Source: Phymatolithon calcareum
Lineage: Eukaryota; Rhodophyta; Florideophyceae; Hapalidiales
Length of the DNA stretch: 64,000 bases
NCBI GenBank assembly: GCA_977006965.1
Contig: OZ345362.1
Location: 1,178,001-1,242,000, forward strand
Direction: 5' to 3'
In this document: positions 49,578 to 59,451 of the stretch, in pieces
Layout of the letters: each line of letters begins with the position of its first letter
Position numbering within the stretch: the first letter of the stretch is position 1
Position numbers and translations under genes: made by a program
Notes under the pieces: generated by a model
The model's input: the letters and a program-made list of their open reading frames with translations, nothing else
What the model was told of the DNA's origin: nothing
Databases searched by the model: none

Positions 49578-50407
49578 TGTGAAACGGTAGAGATGCGAGT
49601 GTGTACGCATGCTGACAAAGTGCGCTAACACTCAGGTTAGTCGCACAACGGACAATTGCTGACAATCCGTGATTATCAGAGACACTCCTACAGAGATGGA
49701 TAGCCAAGTCCAGTTTACCGTGTCAATACACTCTACGATCCATCGATCGAGGTCCTTCACCTAGGCTCTGAAACCAGAGATTAACCGAACAGGACTATTC
49801 TGGGTGCGCCCCAGAATATCTCCGATTCGCAATCTCCTTGTCTCCCCATCACACGTCGTGAGCGTCGTGGATTCCGGATACAAGAGTTGCGAGATCCCCC
49901 ATCAACATCACAGCTCGTTGTAGCCACGGATACCAATTTCACTCACTTATTACTTATCACTTATTACTTATTACTTATAAGTGAAATTGGTATCCGTGGC
50001 TACAACGAGCTGTGATGTTGATGGGGGATCTCGCAACTCTTGTATCCGGAATCCACGACGCTCACGACGTGTGATGGGGAGACAAGGAGATTGCGAGTCG
50101 GAGATATTCTGGGGCGCACCCAGAATAGTCCTGTTCGGTTAATCTCTGGGTTCAGAGCCCAGATGAAGGACCTCGATCGATGGATCGTAGAGTGTATTGA
50201 CATGGTAAACTGGACTTGGCTATCTATCTCTGTAGGAGTGTCTCTGGTCTTATGTACTACGCTAAGGCTATTGAACGGTGTGTTCGCTAAGTGTCGGCAG
50301 GTGTCTCTGAAATCACGGATTGTCAGCAATTGTCCGTTGTGCGACTAACCTGAGTGTTAGCATACTTTGTCAGCATGCGTACACTCTCGCATCTCTACCG
50401 TTTCACA
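49578..50407. mobile_element. 830-bp fold-back element with 5-bp target duplication
   Basis: Two long inverted arms, about 380 and 430 bp, surround a loop of about 35 bp made of CTTATTA-type repeats near 49,945-49,978. The ends are TGTGAAACGG and CCGTTTCACA, flanked by GGATT on both sides (49,573-49,577 and 50,408-50,412). The arms are nearly identical apart from point changes and a 60-70 bp segment present only in the right arm near 50,250-50,315, bordered by GTGTCTCTG repeats. No protein motif is recognised in either arm. A transcript would fold into a long hairpin. Confidence 0.85.
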
Positions 50408-50412
50408 GGATT

Positions 50413-51169
50413 GATATAGGAGCTCGAGTCCGTCTCAATCTTTAAGGAGCCACGACATCAACGTTGGCCAAACACTACCATTAGGAAATTCTAAAAACTG
50501 TGGCGCATGTGGTGCAGACATCACGGTAATTTTTTATACTTTCTAGACTGAAGTACGAGACCCACCTTCTAAATTTATCGGAACAAGAAAACAGGAATCG
50601 CGCGAACGAGTTGATTCACAGCGCAAATCTCTCACTTCTCAGCTACATAGAATTCTGCATGCGTAAGATTTTCGAGTTGAGAACTTGTGCACTGTAACTA
50701 GTGCATCCATGTTGGAGAGGATCTTACTTGTGAAGCTAAACTTAGAATAGTGTGCATCTTGGTTACAGGACATAATTTCTCGAAAATTCATTTGGTGAAC
50801 TTCATTTTCTCTAATTTCGTGCTTTTCAACGAGACAACTTCATGTGTTCCATGTGTTCAGTAAGCAAAAGAGGACCATTGCACCACAGCGATGGAGAAAG
50901 TGATGCTCATTGACGGATTCCAATACGCTTCAAGATAGAAAAAATGATGATTTACGAAAACCGTTTGAAATCGTAGATATTCTCAGATTATTTGCTTTCC
51001 ACGTGTCGATGATGCATCTTGCTCGTCATTCGCGCAATTGCGCAACGATTCCTTGACGCCTTTCCATTGGCCACATTGCGATCTCTCGCCCGGCAACGAA
51101 CACATTCAACCTCATCCAGCCCGTTCTCGCATCGGCAATCACCGGCGACGCCATCCCCGACCGACCACA
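50413..51169. other. Intergenic region upstream of 6PGD
   Basis: No genes recognised. The last 130 bp before the start codon are C-rich and lack ATG, consistent with promoter and leader of the 6PGD gene. Confidence 0.45.
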
Positions 51170-52813
51170 ATGGCGCCGACCACCGCCTTCCAGGTCCCAC
51201 TTGCCCTTCGCACCGGCACCTCGTCAACCGTTCTGCATGGCAGTGCCGTTTCCCACCGCACAATTGGAAAGCGCGCCCAGTGCGCGCGCCGTCCTGTCTT
51301 GACCATGGTCGTCTCAGAGCGTCGCGAACCGGCAACAAACACCGGTGCTGATGCTGCTCTTGCGGATATCGGCATGGTCGGTTTAGCCGTGATGGGTCAG
51401 AATCTGGCACTCAATCTCGCCGACAAAGGCTTTGTTGTCGCCGTGCATAATCGCAGCGCCTCGAAGGTGACCGATACCGTGAATCGAGCGGCGACGGAAG
51501 GGCTTTCTGAAAAGATTGTCGGCTATGAGCAGATCCGCGACTTTGTGGCTGGCATTGCACGTCCGCGGAAAATCATTATGCTTGTCAAGGCCGGCAAGCC
51601 GGTCGATGCCACCATCGCCGCATTACGGGAACTTCTCGATGAGGGTGACCTTATCATTGATGGCGGTAACGAATTTTACACAAACACTGAACGCCGAGGA
51701 GCCGATCTCGCTCAGGATGGAATCCTATACATGGGAATGGGTGTATCTGGTGGTGAGGAGGGCGCACGCTATGGACCATCCCTAATGCCAGGCGGTCAGC
51801 CGGATGCATGGGCAATGGTGTCTGATATGTTCACCAAAGTCGCAGCTCAGGTTGACGACGGCGCCTGTGTAACATACATCGGCCCCGGGGGTGCCGGAAA
51901 TTACGTCAAAATGATTCATAACGGTATCGAATATGGTGACATGCAGCTCATTGGCGAGGCATATGACTTGCTGCGCAACGTCGCAGGGCTGGAACCAGGC
52001 GAGATTGCGGAAGTGTTTGAGGAATGGAATGCGAATGAACTGCAAAGTTTCCTTGTTGAAATCACAGCGGAAATACTCAAACTGAAAGATGACGTCGTCC
52101 CCGACGGAACGTATCTCATAGACCGTGTTCTAGATCAGACAGGATCCAAAGGCACAGGCATGTGGACAATTCAAGAGGCCGCCGGTCGCGCCGTTCCTGC
52201 ACCTACCATCGCGGCATCGCTCGAGGGTCGTTACCTCTCAGCACTAAAAGACGACCGTGTCGCCGCTTCAAATGTGCTGAAAGGCCCCTCACCGGTAGTG
52301 GAGAAGGACGAGAAGACGAAGAAACAAATTGTGGAAGACCTTCGCAAAGCGCTGTATGCATCGAAGATCTGCTCGTATGCGCAGGGCATGAACTTGATCA
52401 GACAGGCTGGAATTGATGGCGATTGGGGTCTTGATTTGGGAAATATTGCGCGTATATGGAAAGGTGGTTGTATCATTCGTGCGAAGTTCTTGGACAGGAT
52501 CAAGGCGGCTTACGACCGTGATGCCGCTCTTCCGAGTTTGCTGGTCGATACCGAGTTTGCAAAGGAGCTCGATGCGGCGCAGGATAGCTGGAGACGCATT
52601 GTTACGCTTGCTGTTGCTAATGGAATTGCCATGCCGAGTATGTCTGGATCGCTTGCGTACTACGACGCGTACAGGAGAGAAGTACTGCCTTCATCTCAAA
52701 TGGTACAGGCACAGCGCGACTTCTTTGGGTCGCATACTTATGTACGATTGGACGGATTGGGGACTTACCATACGCGTTGGAGCTCCGACGGTGTGTCAGT
52801 GAAGCAGGATTGA
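51170..52813 (+). CDS. GND: 6-phosphogluconate dehydrogenase, decarboxylating, probably plastid
   Basis: 547 codons from ATG at 51,170; the frame opens further upstream only with TTG. Residues 1-60 are a basic, Ser/Thr/Ala-rich extension absent from cytosolic enzymes and resemble a plastid transit peptide, with MVVSERR near the likely cleavage zone. The Rossmann fold begins ADIGMVGLAVMGQNLALNLA with the dinucleotide glycines at about 69-75. GAGNYVKMIHNGIEYGD (241-257) contains the catalytic Lys and substrate ligands, and LDQTGSKGTGMWT (321-333) is the family signature. The C terminus has AQRDFFGSHTYVR, closing the partner active site in the dimer. It oxidises 6-phosphogluconate to ribulose 5-phosphate and CO2 with NADP+, in the oxidative pentose phosphate pathway. 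It is single-exon and complete. Transit peptide is an inference. Confidence 0.95.
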   Translation: MAPTTAFQVPLALRTGTSSTVLHGSAVSHRTIGKRAQCARRPVLTMVVSERREPATNTGADAALADIGMVGLAVMGQNLALNLADKGFVVAVHNRSASKVTDTVNRAATEGLSEKIVGYEQIRDFVAGIARPRKIIMLVKAGKPVDATIAALRELLDEGDLIIDGGNEFYTNTERRGADLAQDGILYMGMGVSGGEEGARYGPSLMPGGQPDAWAMVSDMFTKVAAQVDDGACVTYIGPGGAGNYVKMIHNGIEYGDMQLIGEAYDLLRNVAGLEPGEIAEVFEEWNANELQSFLVEITAEILKLKDDVVPDGTYLIDRVLDQTGSKGTGMWTIQEAAGRAVPAPTIAASLEGRYLSALKDDRVAASNVLKGPSPVVEKDEKTKKQIVEDLRKALYASKICSYAQGMNLIRQAGIDGDWGLDLGNIARIWKGGCIIRAKFLDRIKAAYDRDAALPSLLVDTEFAKELDAAQDSWRRIVTLAVANGIAMPSMSGSLAYYDAYRREVLPSSQMVQAQRDFFGSHTYVRLDGLGTYHTRWSSDGVSVKQD

Positions 52814-52957
52814 TATTTGATATATAGAGAGCAACTTGCAAGTTACTAGGAAAGTACTTTGGTAGAGCTTCTACATCGAAAAATTTTGCAGATACCACTC
52901 GATATGACCTTTTTAAGATTTCTTCTATTGGAGTAGTCACTGACTCAGACAAAAATA

Positions 52958-53010
52958 AAGTAGTCACTGAGTCAAACAACAATTATTGTTGTTTGACTCA
53001 GTGACTACTT
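52958..53010. repeat. Perfect 53-nt palindrome downstream of 6PGD
   Basis: Two 26-nt arms around a single T, starting AAGTAGTCACTGAGTCAAAC. A third, near-identical copy of one arm start (GAGTAGTCACTGACTCAGAC) lies at 52,931-52,950. The site is about 145 bp after the 6PGD stop and could form a strong hairpin in the 3' UTR or a cruciform. Each arm contains TGA(G/C)TCA, the AP-1/GCN4-type site. Confidence 0.85.
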
Positions 53011-54003
53011 CAGATCTTCATATTTTGTAATGTATGCACCCGCGCGTGGCACTGGATCCTCACGGTTGCTAAGGGTGAAGCCGTCCAGCGGGAGGGGTCC
53101 ACTAAGTAGGGAAGGCATTCGAGAGCTGCTTTTCCTCACCCAATCCATATTGCTCCAGTGCCTACACCAAACGTCACACTGGGCGCCAGAGATCAGCGCT
53201 GAAATAGGGTCTGACAAATCCTTCGAATGGGTGAGCGGGGCTTGTCCACCAAGAGTTACATTAGTGGATCAACCCATTGCCGGAATCTCTACGTGAAGTC
53301 GTACACAGCCTAAGCGTGCGATCGGCTCTCAACATCACAAGGGATAGCGTAGAATGAAGGAAATGTAGGCCTTCCGAAGCGCGGTAGGTCACACTTGCCC
53401 TCGGCACTTCTCCCAAGCTGAGGCAAACGCCGAGTGCACAACAATAAGGCATAGTACATGCCGCCTCGATTAACAAACCGTCACGACCTATAAAGGATGT
53501 TGACCGATGGAAAACTACGGGTGAGGTTGACACTCAGTCTTTTTTAGCTCTTCTGTGATATCGCTGTCCTCTCCGGCTGATAATCGTGGAAGTGAGTCGA
53601 AAAGGGCGAAAAGAAATTGAACTCCATAGACTGTAAAATGCTAATAAAAACATGCGGAAGCCAAATGGCAGACAAGGTCAGGAACCCAACTACAGCGCCC
53701 CGTAGACTCGCGATGCAAATACTTTGGGTACGTTCTTACAATGGATGTGATCGGTCTGGTCCACCAGGTCTGCGGGAATCATATTATGGCCAGCCATCAC
53801 CAGAAGTCAATCTTTGTCAGTACTGGACCCTGTCCTGGAAGCAGCCCTCAATCGTGCTAGCGATACACTACAATGGAAGAAACATACACATCGTCGAAAC
53901 GCTGCTTGTCAGACTGGGAGACATCGCTCAATAAATGAGTGCGAACGAGATGAACACGATTCGGAGAAAAACGCGACAAACTAATTATGCAACTCCTTTT
54001 ATG
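53011..54003. other. Non-coding stretch
   Basis: Only short frames without motifs (for example 53,005-53,217 minus and 53,617-53,934 plus). No repeats recognised. Confidence 0.4.
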
Positions 54004-54339
54004 CTATTCGTTTTTGTTCACTTTCTGGAAGTGCATCAACCCTTGTGGTATGTAGTAAAAAGACAATCCGCCTTGTCTTTCCGATGATTGTCCATGAATC
54101 TTTCCCTGCATACAAAAAAGTTCGTCTTTGAACATTCTCTGATTATAGGCTGGTGAAAAATGTGGTGTCATAAACGTGGGCGAGGTGAAGTATCTTTGAT
54201 CCTCTCTTCCCAACACTGGCGGCTTAACGTGTACTGTACTTGTGAACGACTTGATTGATTGATTGCAAAGTTGTCTAATGCCCATCACATCATCTCGAAG
54301 CTTCAACACGGTAGCGAATTTCCTCAAGTTGGTACTCAT
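54004..54339 (-). CDS. Small hypothetical protein
   Basis: 111 codons from ATG at 54,339 (MSTNLRKFATVLKLRDDVMG, later KPPVLGREDQRYFTSPTFM). It is soluble, basic and without a recognised domain. It lies 80 bp downstream of the BTB gene on the same strand and may overlap its 3' UTR. Coding status is doubtful. Confidence 0.25.
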   Translation of the reverse strand: MSTNLRKFATVLKLRDDVMGIRQLCNQSIKSFTSTVHVKPPVLGREDQRYFTSPTFMTPHFSPAYNQRMFKDELFCMQGKIHGQSSERQGGLSFYYIPQGLMHFQKVNKNE

Positions 54340-54419
54340 GGACAGTACCTTAACACATTGTCGCTACATTTCGATATCGTCTCGAATATATCAATAGCAC
54401 TCTGATAAACCAAGTGTTT

Positions 54420-55679
54420 CTACACGGTGACAACTGAAAACTTGTATCCCCACTCCGCAGAAAATGCCCCTGGTGCGTAAAACGTGAACCAAAACTGGCT
54501 GCTCGGTAGATGCAGAGTGAGTCCATCAGAAACCGACAACTGCGGCATATGCCCATTCCACCGCCCTCGCCGCCTGTCGGTTAGAATGGACAGCATAGTG
54601 GTACACGCCTCATCCTGGAAAAAGGTCAATTCCGCGTACTGCCCCAGCATACAACGCGGGTCAAACTCAATTCGAACCTTCATCGCCCACGACGGAAGCC
54701 GCACAGCAAATTTCTCCTTCACACCACATGCATGCGGATGCGTCGATTCAAAGGTAAATGACTGTCGCCGAATGCGCATCAAAAAGTCGATACATGGTGC
54801 GGGAAAAGCCTGTTCGAAGTCCGCGATATTTCGCGTCGCATCAAACCGGTATTTCAGCAGTGTTTCCCTTGTCGACAACAGACCGAGTGGTTCCACTTCT
54901 CGGGCAAATGTCTCCGTGTCAATGTTCATTATGCGGATACCACCAGGCCGCATGAAATGCATCACATGCTCAACAATCTGTTGTCGTTCCATACCAGACA
55001 TTGTAGACACTATTTTCGTCTGTGAGATACCACTCCGTGAAGCGGCCCATCGAATGATGGAGTTCCAGATTTCAACTTCGGAAGCGTTCAAATCTTCTTG
55101 TTTGATGATGTGCAATATGACAGCTGGGGATGCACGGAGAAAAGTTTCTGAATTCAACACTTCTGCGCAATGGTCGGCCACGAATTTGATAAGATGTAGC
55201 GTTATTAAGTCGAAATTTCTTCGCATTGCTTCCTGTAGCAAGTCTAGAACGCCGTCCACTGTAGTGGATACTTTCAAATGATGATTTGTAATTTCCATCA
55301 AACGCGGAACACCAATTCGATTGGCAATATTGTACAATTGAAATGCATTTTCGATAGTCACGGCTATTTTGCCTGTGTACAAATAGCGAAGTACAGCTTC
55401 GAATGCCACGGGGTTAACATCTGGTAAACAAATCTCGAGAATGTTTCCTCGATTCTGTGACTTCATTGTCCAATACGTTGGTTCGCATCGCGAGTATTGC
55501 AAATGAGCTCGCACCTCATCCTTGAGTAGACTGCATCTCGCAGCGATGAGCATGGAATGCGCACGGAACTCGGTATTCCCCCAGCCGACAATGAAGACGA
55601 TATCAGAGTCTTCCCCGGTTTCGAGTAATTTCGAAAGGTCGGACACAAGGGTCTCAACCTTGCCGTAGTCAGTGCACAT
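54420..55679 (-). CDS. BTB-BACK domain protein
   Basis: 419 codons, ATG at 55,679. Residues about 18-125 form a BTB/POZ domain: SDIVFIVGWGNTEFRAHSML, a long insert, then FEAVLRYLYTGKIAVTIENA and YNIANRIGVPRLMEI. Residues about 130-245 fit a BACK domain (LIKFVADHCAEVLNSETFLR and ASEVEIWNSIIRWAASR), typical of Cullin-3 adaptor proteins. No kelch repeats follow. The C-terminal 150 residues look like a beta-sandwich of the kind found after BTB or in large ubiquitin ligases, with VRIEFDPRC, a TFFQDEACTTMLSIL strand pair and a final WGYKFSVVTV. It probably recruits a substrate for Cullin-3 ubiquitination; this is an inference from the family. Single exon. Confidence 0.85.
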   Translation of the reverse strand: MCTDYGKVETLVSDLSKLLETGEDSDIVFIVGWGNTEFRAHSMLIAARCSLLKDEVRAHLQYSRCEPTYWTMKSQNRGNILEICLPDVNPVAFEAVLRYLYTGKIAVTIENAFQLYNIANRIGVPRLMEITNHHLKVSTTVDGVLDLLQEAMRRNFDLITLHLIKFVADHCAEVLNSETFLRASPAVILHIIKQEDLNASEVEIWNSIIRWAASRSGISQTKIVSTMSGMERQQIVEHVMHFMRPGGIRIMNIDTETFAREVEPLGLLSTRETLLKYRFDATRNIADFEQAFPAPCIDFLMRIRRQSFTFESTHPHACGVKEKFAVRLPSWAMKVRIEFDPRCMLGQYAELTFFQDEACTTMLSILTDRRRGRWNGHMPQLSVSDGLTLHLPSSQFWFTFYAPGAFSAEWGYKFSVVTV

Positions 55680-56372
55680 TGAAGGGAATGCAAATGCCGG
55701 TAAGGGCAGTCCAAGAACGCGGGTCTTTCTTCATGCAGTGAATAGCATGAGTTTGGAAACAATGTAGGAGTGGATGGACTCCTGGTTTGGGGATATACTG
55801 TACTGTAGGCTGACCTTGACGTCAAACACTTGCTGTATAGCCAAAATTAGGAGAAATGTATCATAGCGTAAACTCGGGTTTTGGAATTCGCGTCCTTCCA
55901 CGTGCACGCTAAACGAATGGACCCCAACTCTTGCATTGCACAACCGCTCTGTCGAATAGCGAGCGAACATTCAGCTTGCGTAATGTATTCGTTCGGACAA
56001 AGGCATTTGCCTATACAGATAGCAAAAGTCCATATTAGGGCAGATCGTGATCAGATTTCCGATTTTTTAACCAATATTATTGCATACTCGTTAAACTAAG
56101 AGTACTCTTGGTCAGTGATTGTCGGACAAGACTAACTACACTCAGTAAATGCCAATATTTCTGCATCTCTCTCATAAAGAGAGGTTCAGTAGTATCCGAA
56201 TAGTGTCTCATTGAGCGCGGTCAGACAGTTACTTTTCCGCTTGCAGTTGTCAATGGAACGACAACCCCGACTCGCACAATTAAGAACACACCAACCATCA
56301 TTGTGTAGTCATTCATCGCCGTCACAGCAAACCAGATGCGCAGTGCGAACAGCACAGAAATCGCCAATCTAT
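55680..56372. other. Intergenic region between BTB gene and hydrolase gene
   Basis: Both flanking genes are on the minus strand. It holds the upstream region of the BTB gene and the 3' side of the hydrolase. No gene recognised. Confidence 0.45.
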
Positions 56373-57550
56373 CTATCGCTCCACTCTCTGCAAAAATCGA
56401 TCGATTGCATCCCGGTAATCCTCACCGCCATAATACCAAGTGTCCTATAATTACAAAATGAGAGTCACAGAAAAATAAGCACCCTGGTTAGACCATTCTC
56501 GCACGCAAAGTGCAAAAGACAAATAGGAAGATACCCCCTACATTATGAGAACCGTTTTCAACAGTATGTATCTGCCGCAAAGGACTTCCCTTCGCCGCTT
56601 CATGAAGCTCCTGCATATGCCTCGGCGGACAAAGTTGATCTTGGAGTCCACTTCACATTATTCACAAAAACCACAATCAGTCAGTACATCATCCTCACAA
56701 CATCAACACATGAACAAAAATCAACAAAACTTACCTGATGAAAAGAATGGGAATCTTGAGCTCAGAAATTCTATCCAGTGAATTCCACTTATTCCGATTA
56801 AGAAACTTGACAGGTCCAAGTAAGGGCAGAACAACATCGATCATAGCATCGACGCTCGTAAAAGAGTTCTCAATAACCAGACCCCTCACCACATCCGCAT
56901 TCACCCCTGAAGCCGCCGCAATAGCAACTGCACCGCCGATCGATCTTCCAAACAAGTATATACGGCTCGTGTCAATCACATCAGACCGGTCCGCAGCGTA
57001 CGCAAGCGCCGCCGTAGCATCCTGAATGATCCCTCTTTCCGACGGAGACCCCTTCGACTCTCCGTACCCACGGTACGAAACCATGAGCAAGTTGTGTCCA
57101 CGCGAGTAAAACATTCGCGCGTCCGGAAGGCTGTGCATCGTGTGTGTGTGTGTGTGTGTGTGTGTGTAGTGTAGTCATGTCATGCGCACAGTGTCAGTAA
57201 GCCATCGCACCGCCATTCGGTCTAAGCGCTACAAGAAGGGAGGCGATGAACGAACAAACGTACCGGTTACCAATATTGCCCGCATTCCCATGAAAGTAGA
57301 CAAACGTAGCCGCTCGACGCGACGCAGCGCCAGGTTGTTTGATAAGCCACGCATGTAATTTCGTCCCATCTTCAGCCACAATTTCCACATCTTCGTACTG
57401 CATAGCAAACTCACCTGGATGTGTAGTGTATTCACGCGCGGGAATGGACGGATGATACAGAAGCTTCTCCTGGAAGGCATAGAGTGCAGCCATCATGGCA
57501 CCCGAAAGACCGCCGACACCCAACAGGAGATAGTGCGAAACTGCCAACAT
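56373..57550 (-). CDS. Bem46/ABHD13-type alpha/beta hydrolase, four exons
   Basis: Exons on the minus strand: 57,550-57,264, 57,130-56,735, 56,650-56,542 and 56,444-56,373, giving 287 residues. Introns of 133, 84 and 97 bp have GT-AG ends (GTACGT, GTAAGT and GTAGGG donors); the first two have TACTGAC-like branch sites. The chosen ATG precedes a membrane helix (residues about 7-26) and FQEKLLYHPSIP, as in the family; an in-frame ATG at 57,721 would add 57 residues. FVYFHGNAGNIGN is the oxyanion region. The catalytic triad is Ser159 in GRSIGG, Asp232 in GLQDQLCPP and His263 in GSHNDTW, the last split by intron 3. It is probably a membrane-anchored serine hydrolase or depalmitoylase. Intron 1 contains a CA repeat next to the acceptor. 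Confidence 0.9.
57141..57166. repeat. (TG)13 microsatellite in hydrolase intron 1
   Basis: On the transcribed strand it is (CA)n, located between a TTACTGAC branch-site candidate and the acceptor GATGCACAG. It takes the place where a pyrimidine tract is expected. Confidence 0.9.
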
Positions 57551-57784
57551 TTTTCCGCCGTGTTCGCCTCTCGTGCGCAACTCACAGGTTGCCCTTTTCG
57601 AACGCGGTGAGAGAAGAAGAGCTGGTCGTTGTGCAAGGGCAAATAGCACTATGAGCTGCATGCCATCTGTCTGCCTGGACGCAGGAAATGCACGTGTATG
57701 GAATACGTATAGGGCTTTCATGAAAAGTTGAAATGTATTCGAAAAAAGTAATCATTTGTTGACTGAGCTGTGTTATGATCCGTG

Positions 57785-57785
<1 letters not shown>

Positions 57786-57816
<31 letters not shown>
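57786..57816. repeat. (CA)n microsatellite between divergent genes
   Basis: A 31-nt CA run, 127 bp upstream of the PheRS alpha start and 235 bp upstream of the chosen hydrolase start. On the hydrolase strand it is (GT)n and is complementary to the CA run in intron 1. Confidence 0.9.
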
Positions 57817-57818
<2 letters not shown>

Positions 57819-57942
57819 TCCGCCAGGGACACTTGGCTTCGCTGGCTGCCACGGCCGGTGACCTGCATGCGTAATTAATTGTCGCGTCTTCCTTCCGAAT
57901 AAGTTTTGTTCGTTTTCATCGCTCCCGCGCGCAGGCGTCACA

Positions 57943-59451
57943 ATGAAAGGATCCACGGATGCGCGTGCCGCTGTTGTGTCCCTTGCACAGGCTCTACCCG
58001 AAGGCGCGTGCCTGGAGTCTGGCTCCGTAGCAACGAAATTGGGCGTTGAGCACAGCGTCCTTGTCGACGGTGCGCTGAAAGCCCTGTCCGCAGCCGAACG
58101 TATCGTTCTCGAAACTGTATCCCATTCTCGTTGGACAGTTTCCGATGAAGGTCAGACCTACGCGAAAGAAGGAAGTCCTGAAATGCGAGTGTTCGAAACG
58201 CTTCGTTTGGCCGGTTCTCTCAGCGCCGATGCATTGCGCGACAAGCTTGGCGCGGCAGTAGCATCAAGAGGGCAGCAGCAAGCATTGCGTCGCAAGTGGA
58301 TCGCGTTCGGCGCTGAGAAAACGCTCGCTGTGAAGGAGGATGCAAACCCCGTCGATGATATCGCGGCAGCGCTGCGCAAGCTTGTCGATGCCACCGGCAA
58401 CCCGGATGGGCTTTCGGCGGATATTTTGAAACAGTTAAAATCGCGCAAACTGGCTGTGTCGAAGCCGTACAAAACGTACAAGATTTTCAAGGGCTTGCGT
58501 ATTAATGATGATCGGGAAGAAGTCACGGAGCTCACGAAGGAGATGATTGTGTCTGGAGAATGGCAGAAAGTTGCGTTCAAGCAATACAATTTTGAGGCAG
58601 ATGGGAAAACACCCGACGGCGGATACCTGCATACGTTGCTGAAAGTGCGTGAGCAGTTTAGGCTTATTTTCTTGGAGATGGGATTTGAAGAAATGCCGAC
58701 GAATAACTATGTTGAGAGCTCGTTCTGGAATTTTGACGCGTTGTTCCAACCGCAGCAGCACCCTGCGAGAGATGAGCATGATACGTTTTTCATTTCAGAT
58801 CCGGCGCGGGCGTCGATTCCTGACTTGGAGTATATGAAGCGTGTGAAAGAAGTGCATGAAATTGGAGGATATGGATCGCGTGGGTATCGGTATAATTGGT
58901 CAGAGGAGGAGGCGAGGAAGAATATTCTCAGAACACATACCACCGCGGTTTCCAGTCGCATGTTGTACAAGCTGGCACAGGAGAAAGAATTCACGCCGAA
59001 GAAGTACTTCTCCATTGATCGGGTGTTCAGAAATGAGACACTTGATGCGACTCATTTGGCAGAGTTTCACCAAATTGAGGGTCTGGTTGCGGACCGCAAT
59101 TTGTCACTGGGACATTTGAAGGGCATAATTCACGAATTCTTCAAGAAGATGGGCATGGAGAAGTTGAGGTTCAAGCCAACGCACAACCCATACACAACTC
59201 CATCGTTGGAGATTCATTCATACCATGAAGGATTGGGCAAATGGGTGGAAGTTGGCAATTCGGGCGTTTTCAGGCCAGAGATGATTCAGCCTATGGGTAT
59301 CCCTGAGGATGTCACAGTTATCGCTTGGGGGCTGAGTCTGGAACGTCCGACAATGATCAAGTATGGCATCAAGAATATTCGGGACCTGTTTGGACACAAG
59401 GTTGATCTAGGCGCCATTCAGTCAAACCCGCTGTGTAGGCTCACGTTTTAA
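57943..59451 (+). CDS. FARSA: Phenylalanyl-tRNA synthetase alpha subunit, cytosolic type
   Basis: 502 codons, ATG at 57,943. The N-terminal 170 residues carry winged-helix DNA-binding-like repeats typical of the archaeal/eukaryotic alpha subunit (SVLVDGALKALSAAERIVLE and ADALRDKLGAAVASRGQ). The class II catalytic core starts about residue 225 (LLKVREQFRLIFLEMGFEEM). Motif 2 is RVFRNETLDATHLAEFHQIE (361-380) and motif 3 is GLSLERPTMIKYGI (463-476). PTHNPYTTPSLEIHSYHE forms the Phe pocket region. The length fits cytosolic alpha subunits, which form an alpha2beta2 enzyme charging tRNA-Phe. No targeting peptide. It is divergent from the hydrolase gene and shares a short upstream region with it. 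The LysRS gene follows 540 bp downstream. Single exon, intact. Confidence 0.95.
   Translation: MKGSTDARAAVVSLAQALPEGACLESGSVATKLGVEHSVLVDGALKALSAAERIVLETVSHSRWTVSDEGQTYAKEGSPEMRVFETLRLAGSLSADALRDKLGAAVASRGQQQALRRKWIAFGAEKTLAVKEDANPVDDIAAALRKLVDATGNPDGLSADILKQLKSRKLAVSKPYKTYKIFKGLRINDDREEVTELTKEMIVSGEWQKVAFKQYNFEADGKTPDGGYLHTLLKVREQFRLIFLEMGFEEMPTNNYVESSFWNFDALFQPQQHPARDEHDTFFISDPARASIPDLEYMKRVKEVHEIGGYGSRGYRYNWSEEEARKNILRTHTTAVSSRMLYKLAQEKEFTPKKYFSIDRVFRNETLDATHLAEFHQIEGLVADRNLSLGHLKGIIHEFFKKMGMEKLRFKPTHNPYTTPSLEIHSYHEGLGKWVEVGNSGVFRPEMIQPMGIPEDVTVIAWGLSLERPTMIKYGIKNIRDLFGHKVDLGAIQSNPLCRLTF

Noticed and set aside
49946-49980. CRISPR-like short repeats (CTTATTA) in the loop of the fold-back element
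   Set aside because: Simple AT-rich repeats without spacers in a eukaryotic setting; they are only the loop of an inverted repeat.
51038-51169. N-terminal extension of the 6PGD frame
   Set aside because: The upstream part opens with TTG and has no ATG; the ATG at 51,170 gives a sensible transit peptide.
58158-58589. Antisense open frame in the PheRS alpha gene
   Set aside because: A shadow of GC-rich codon use on the coding strand.
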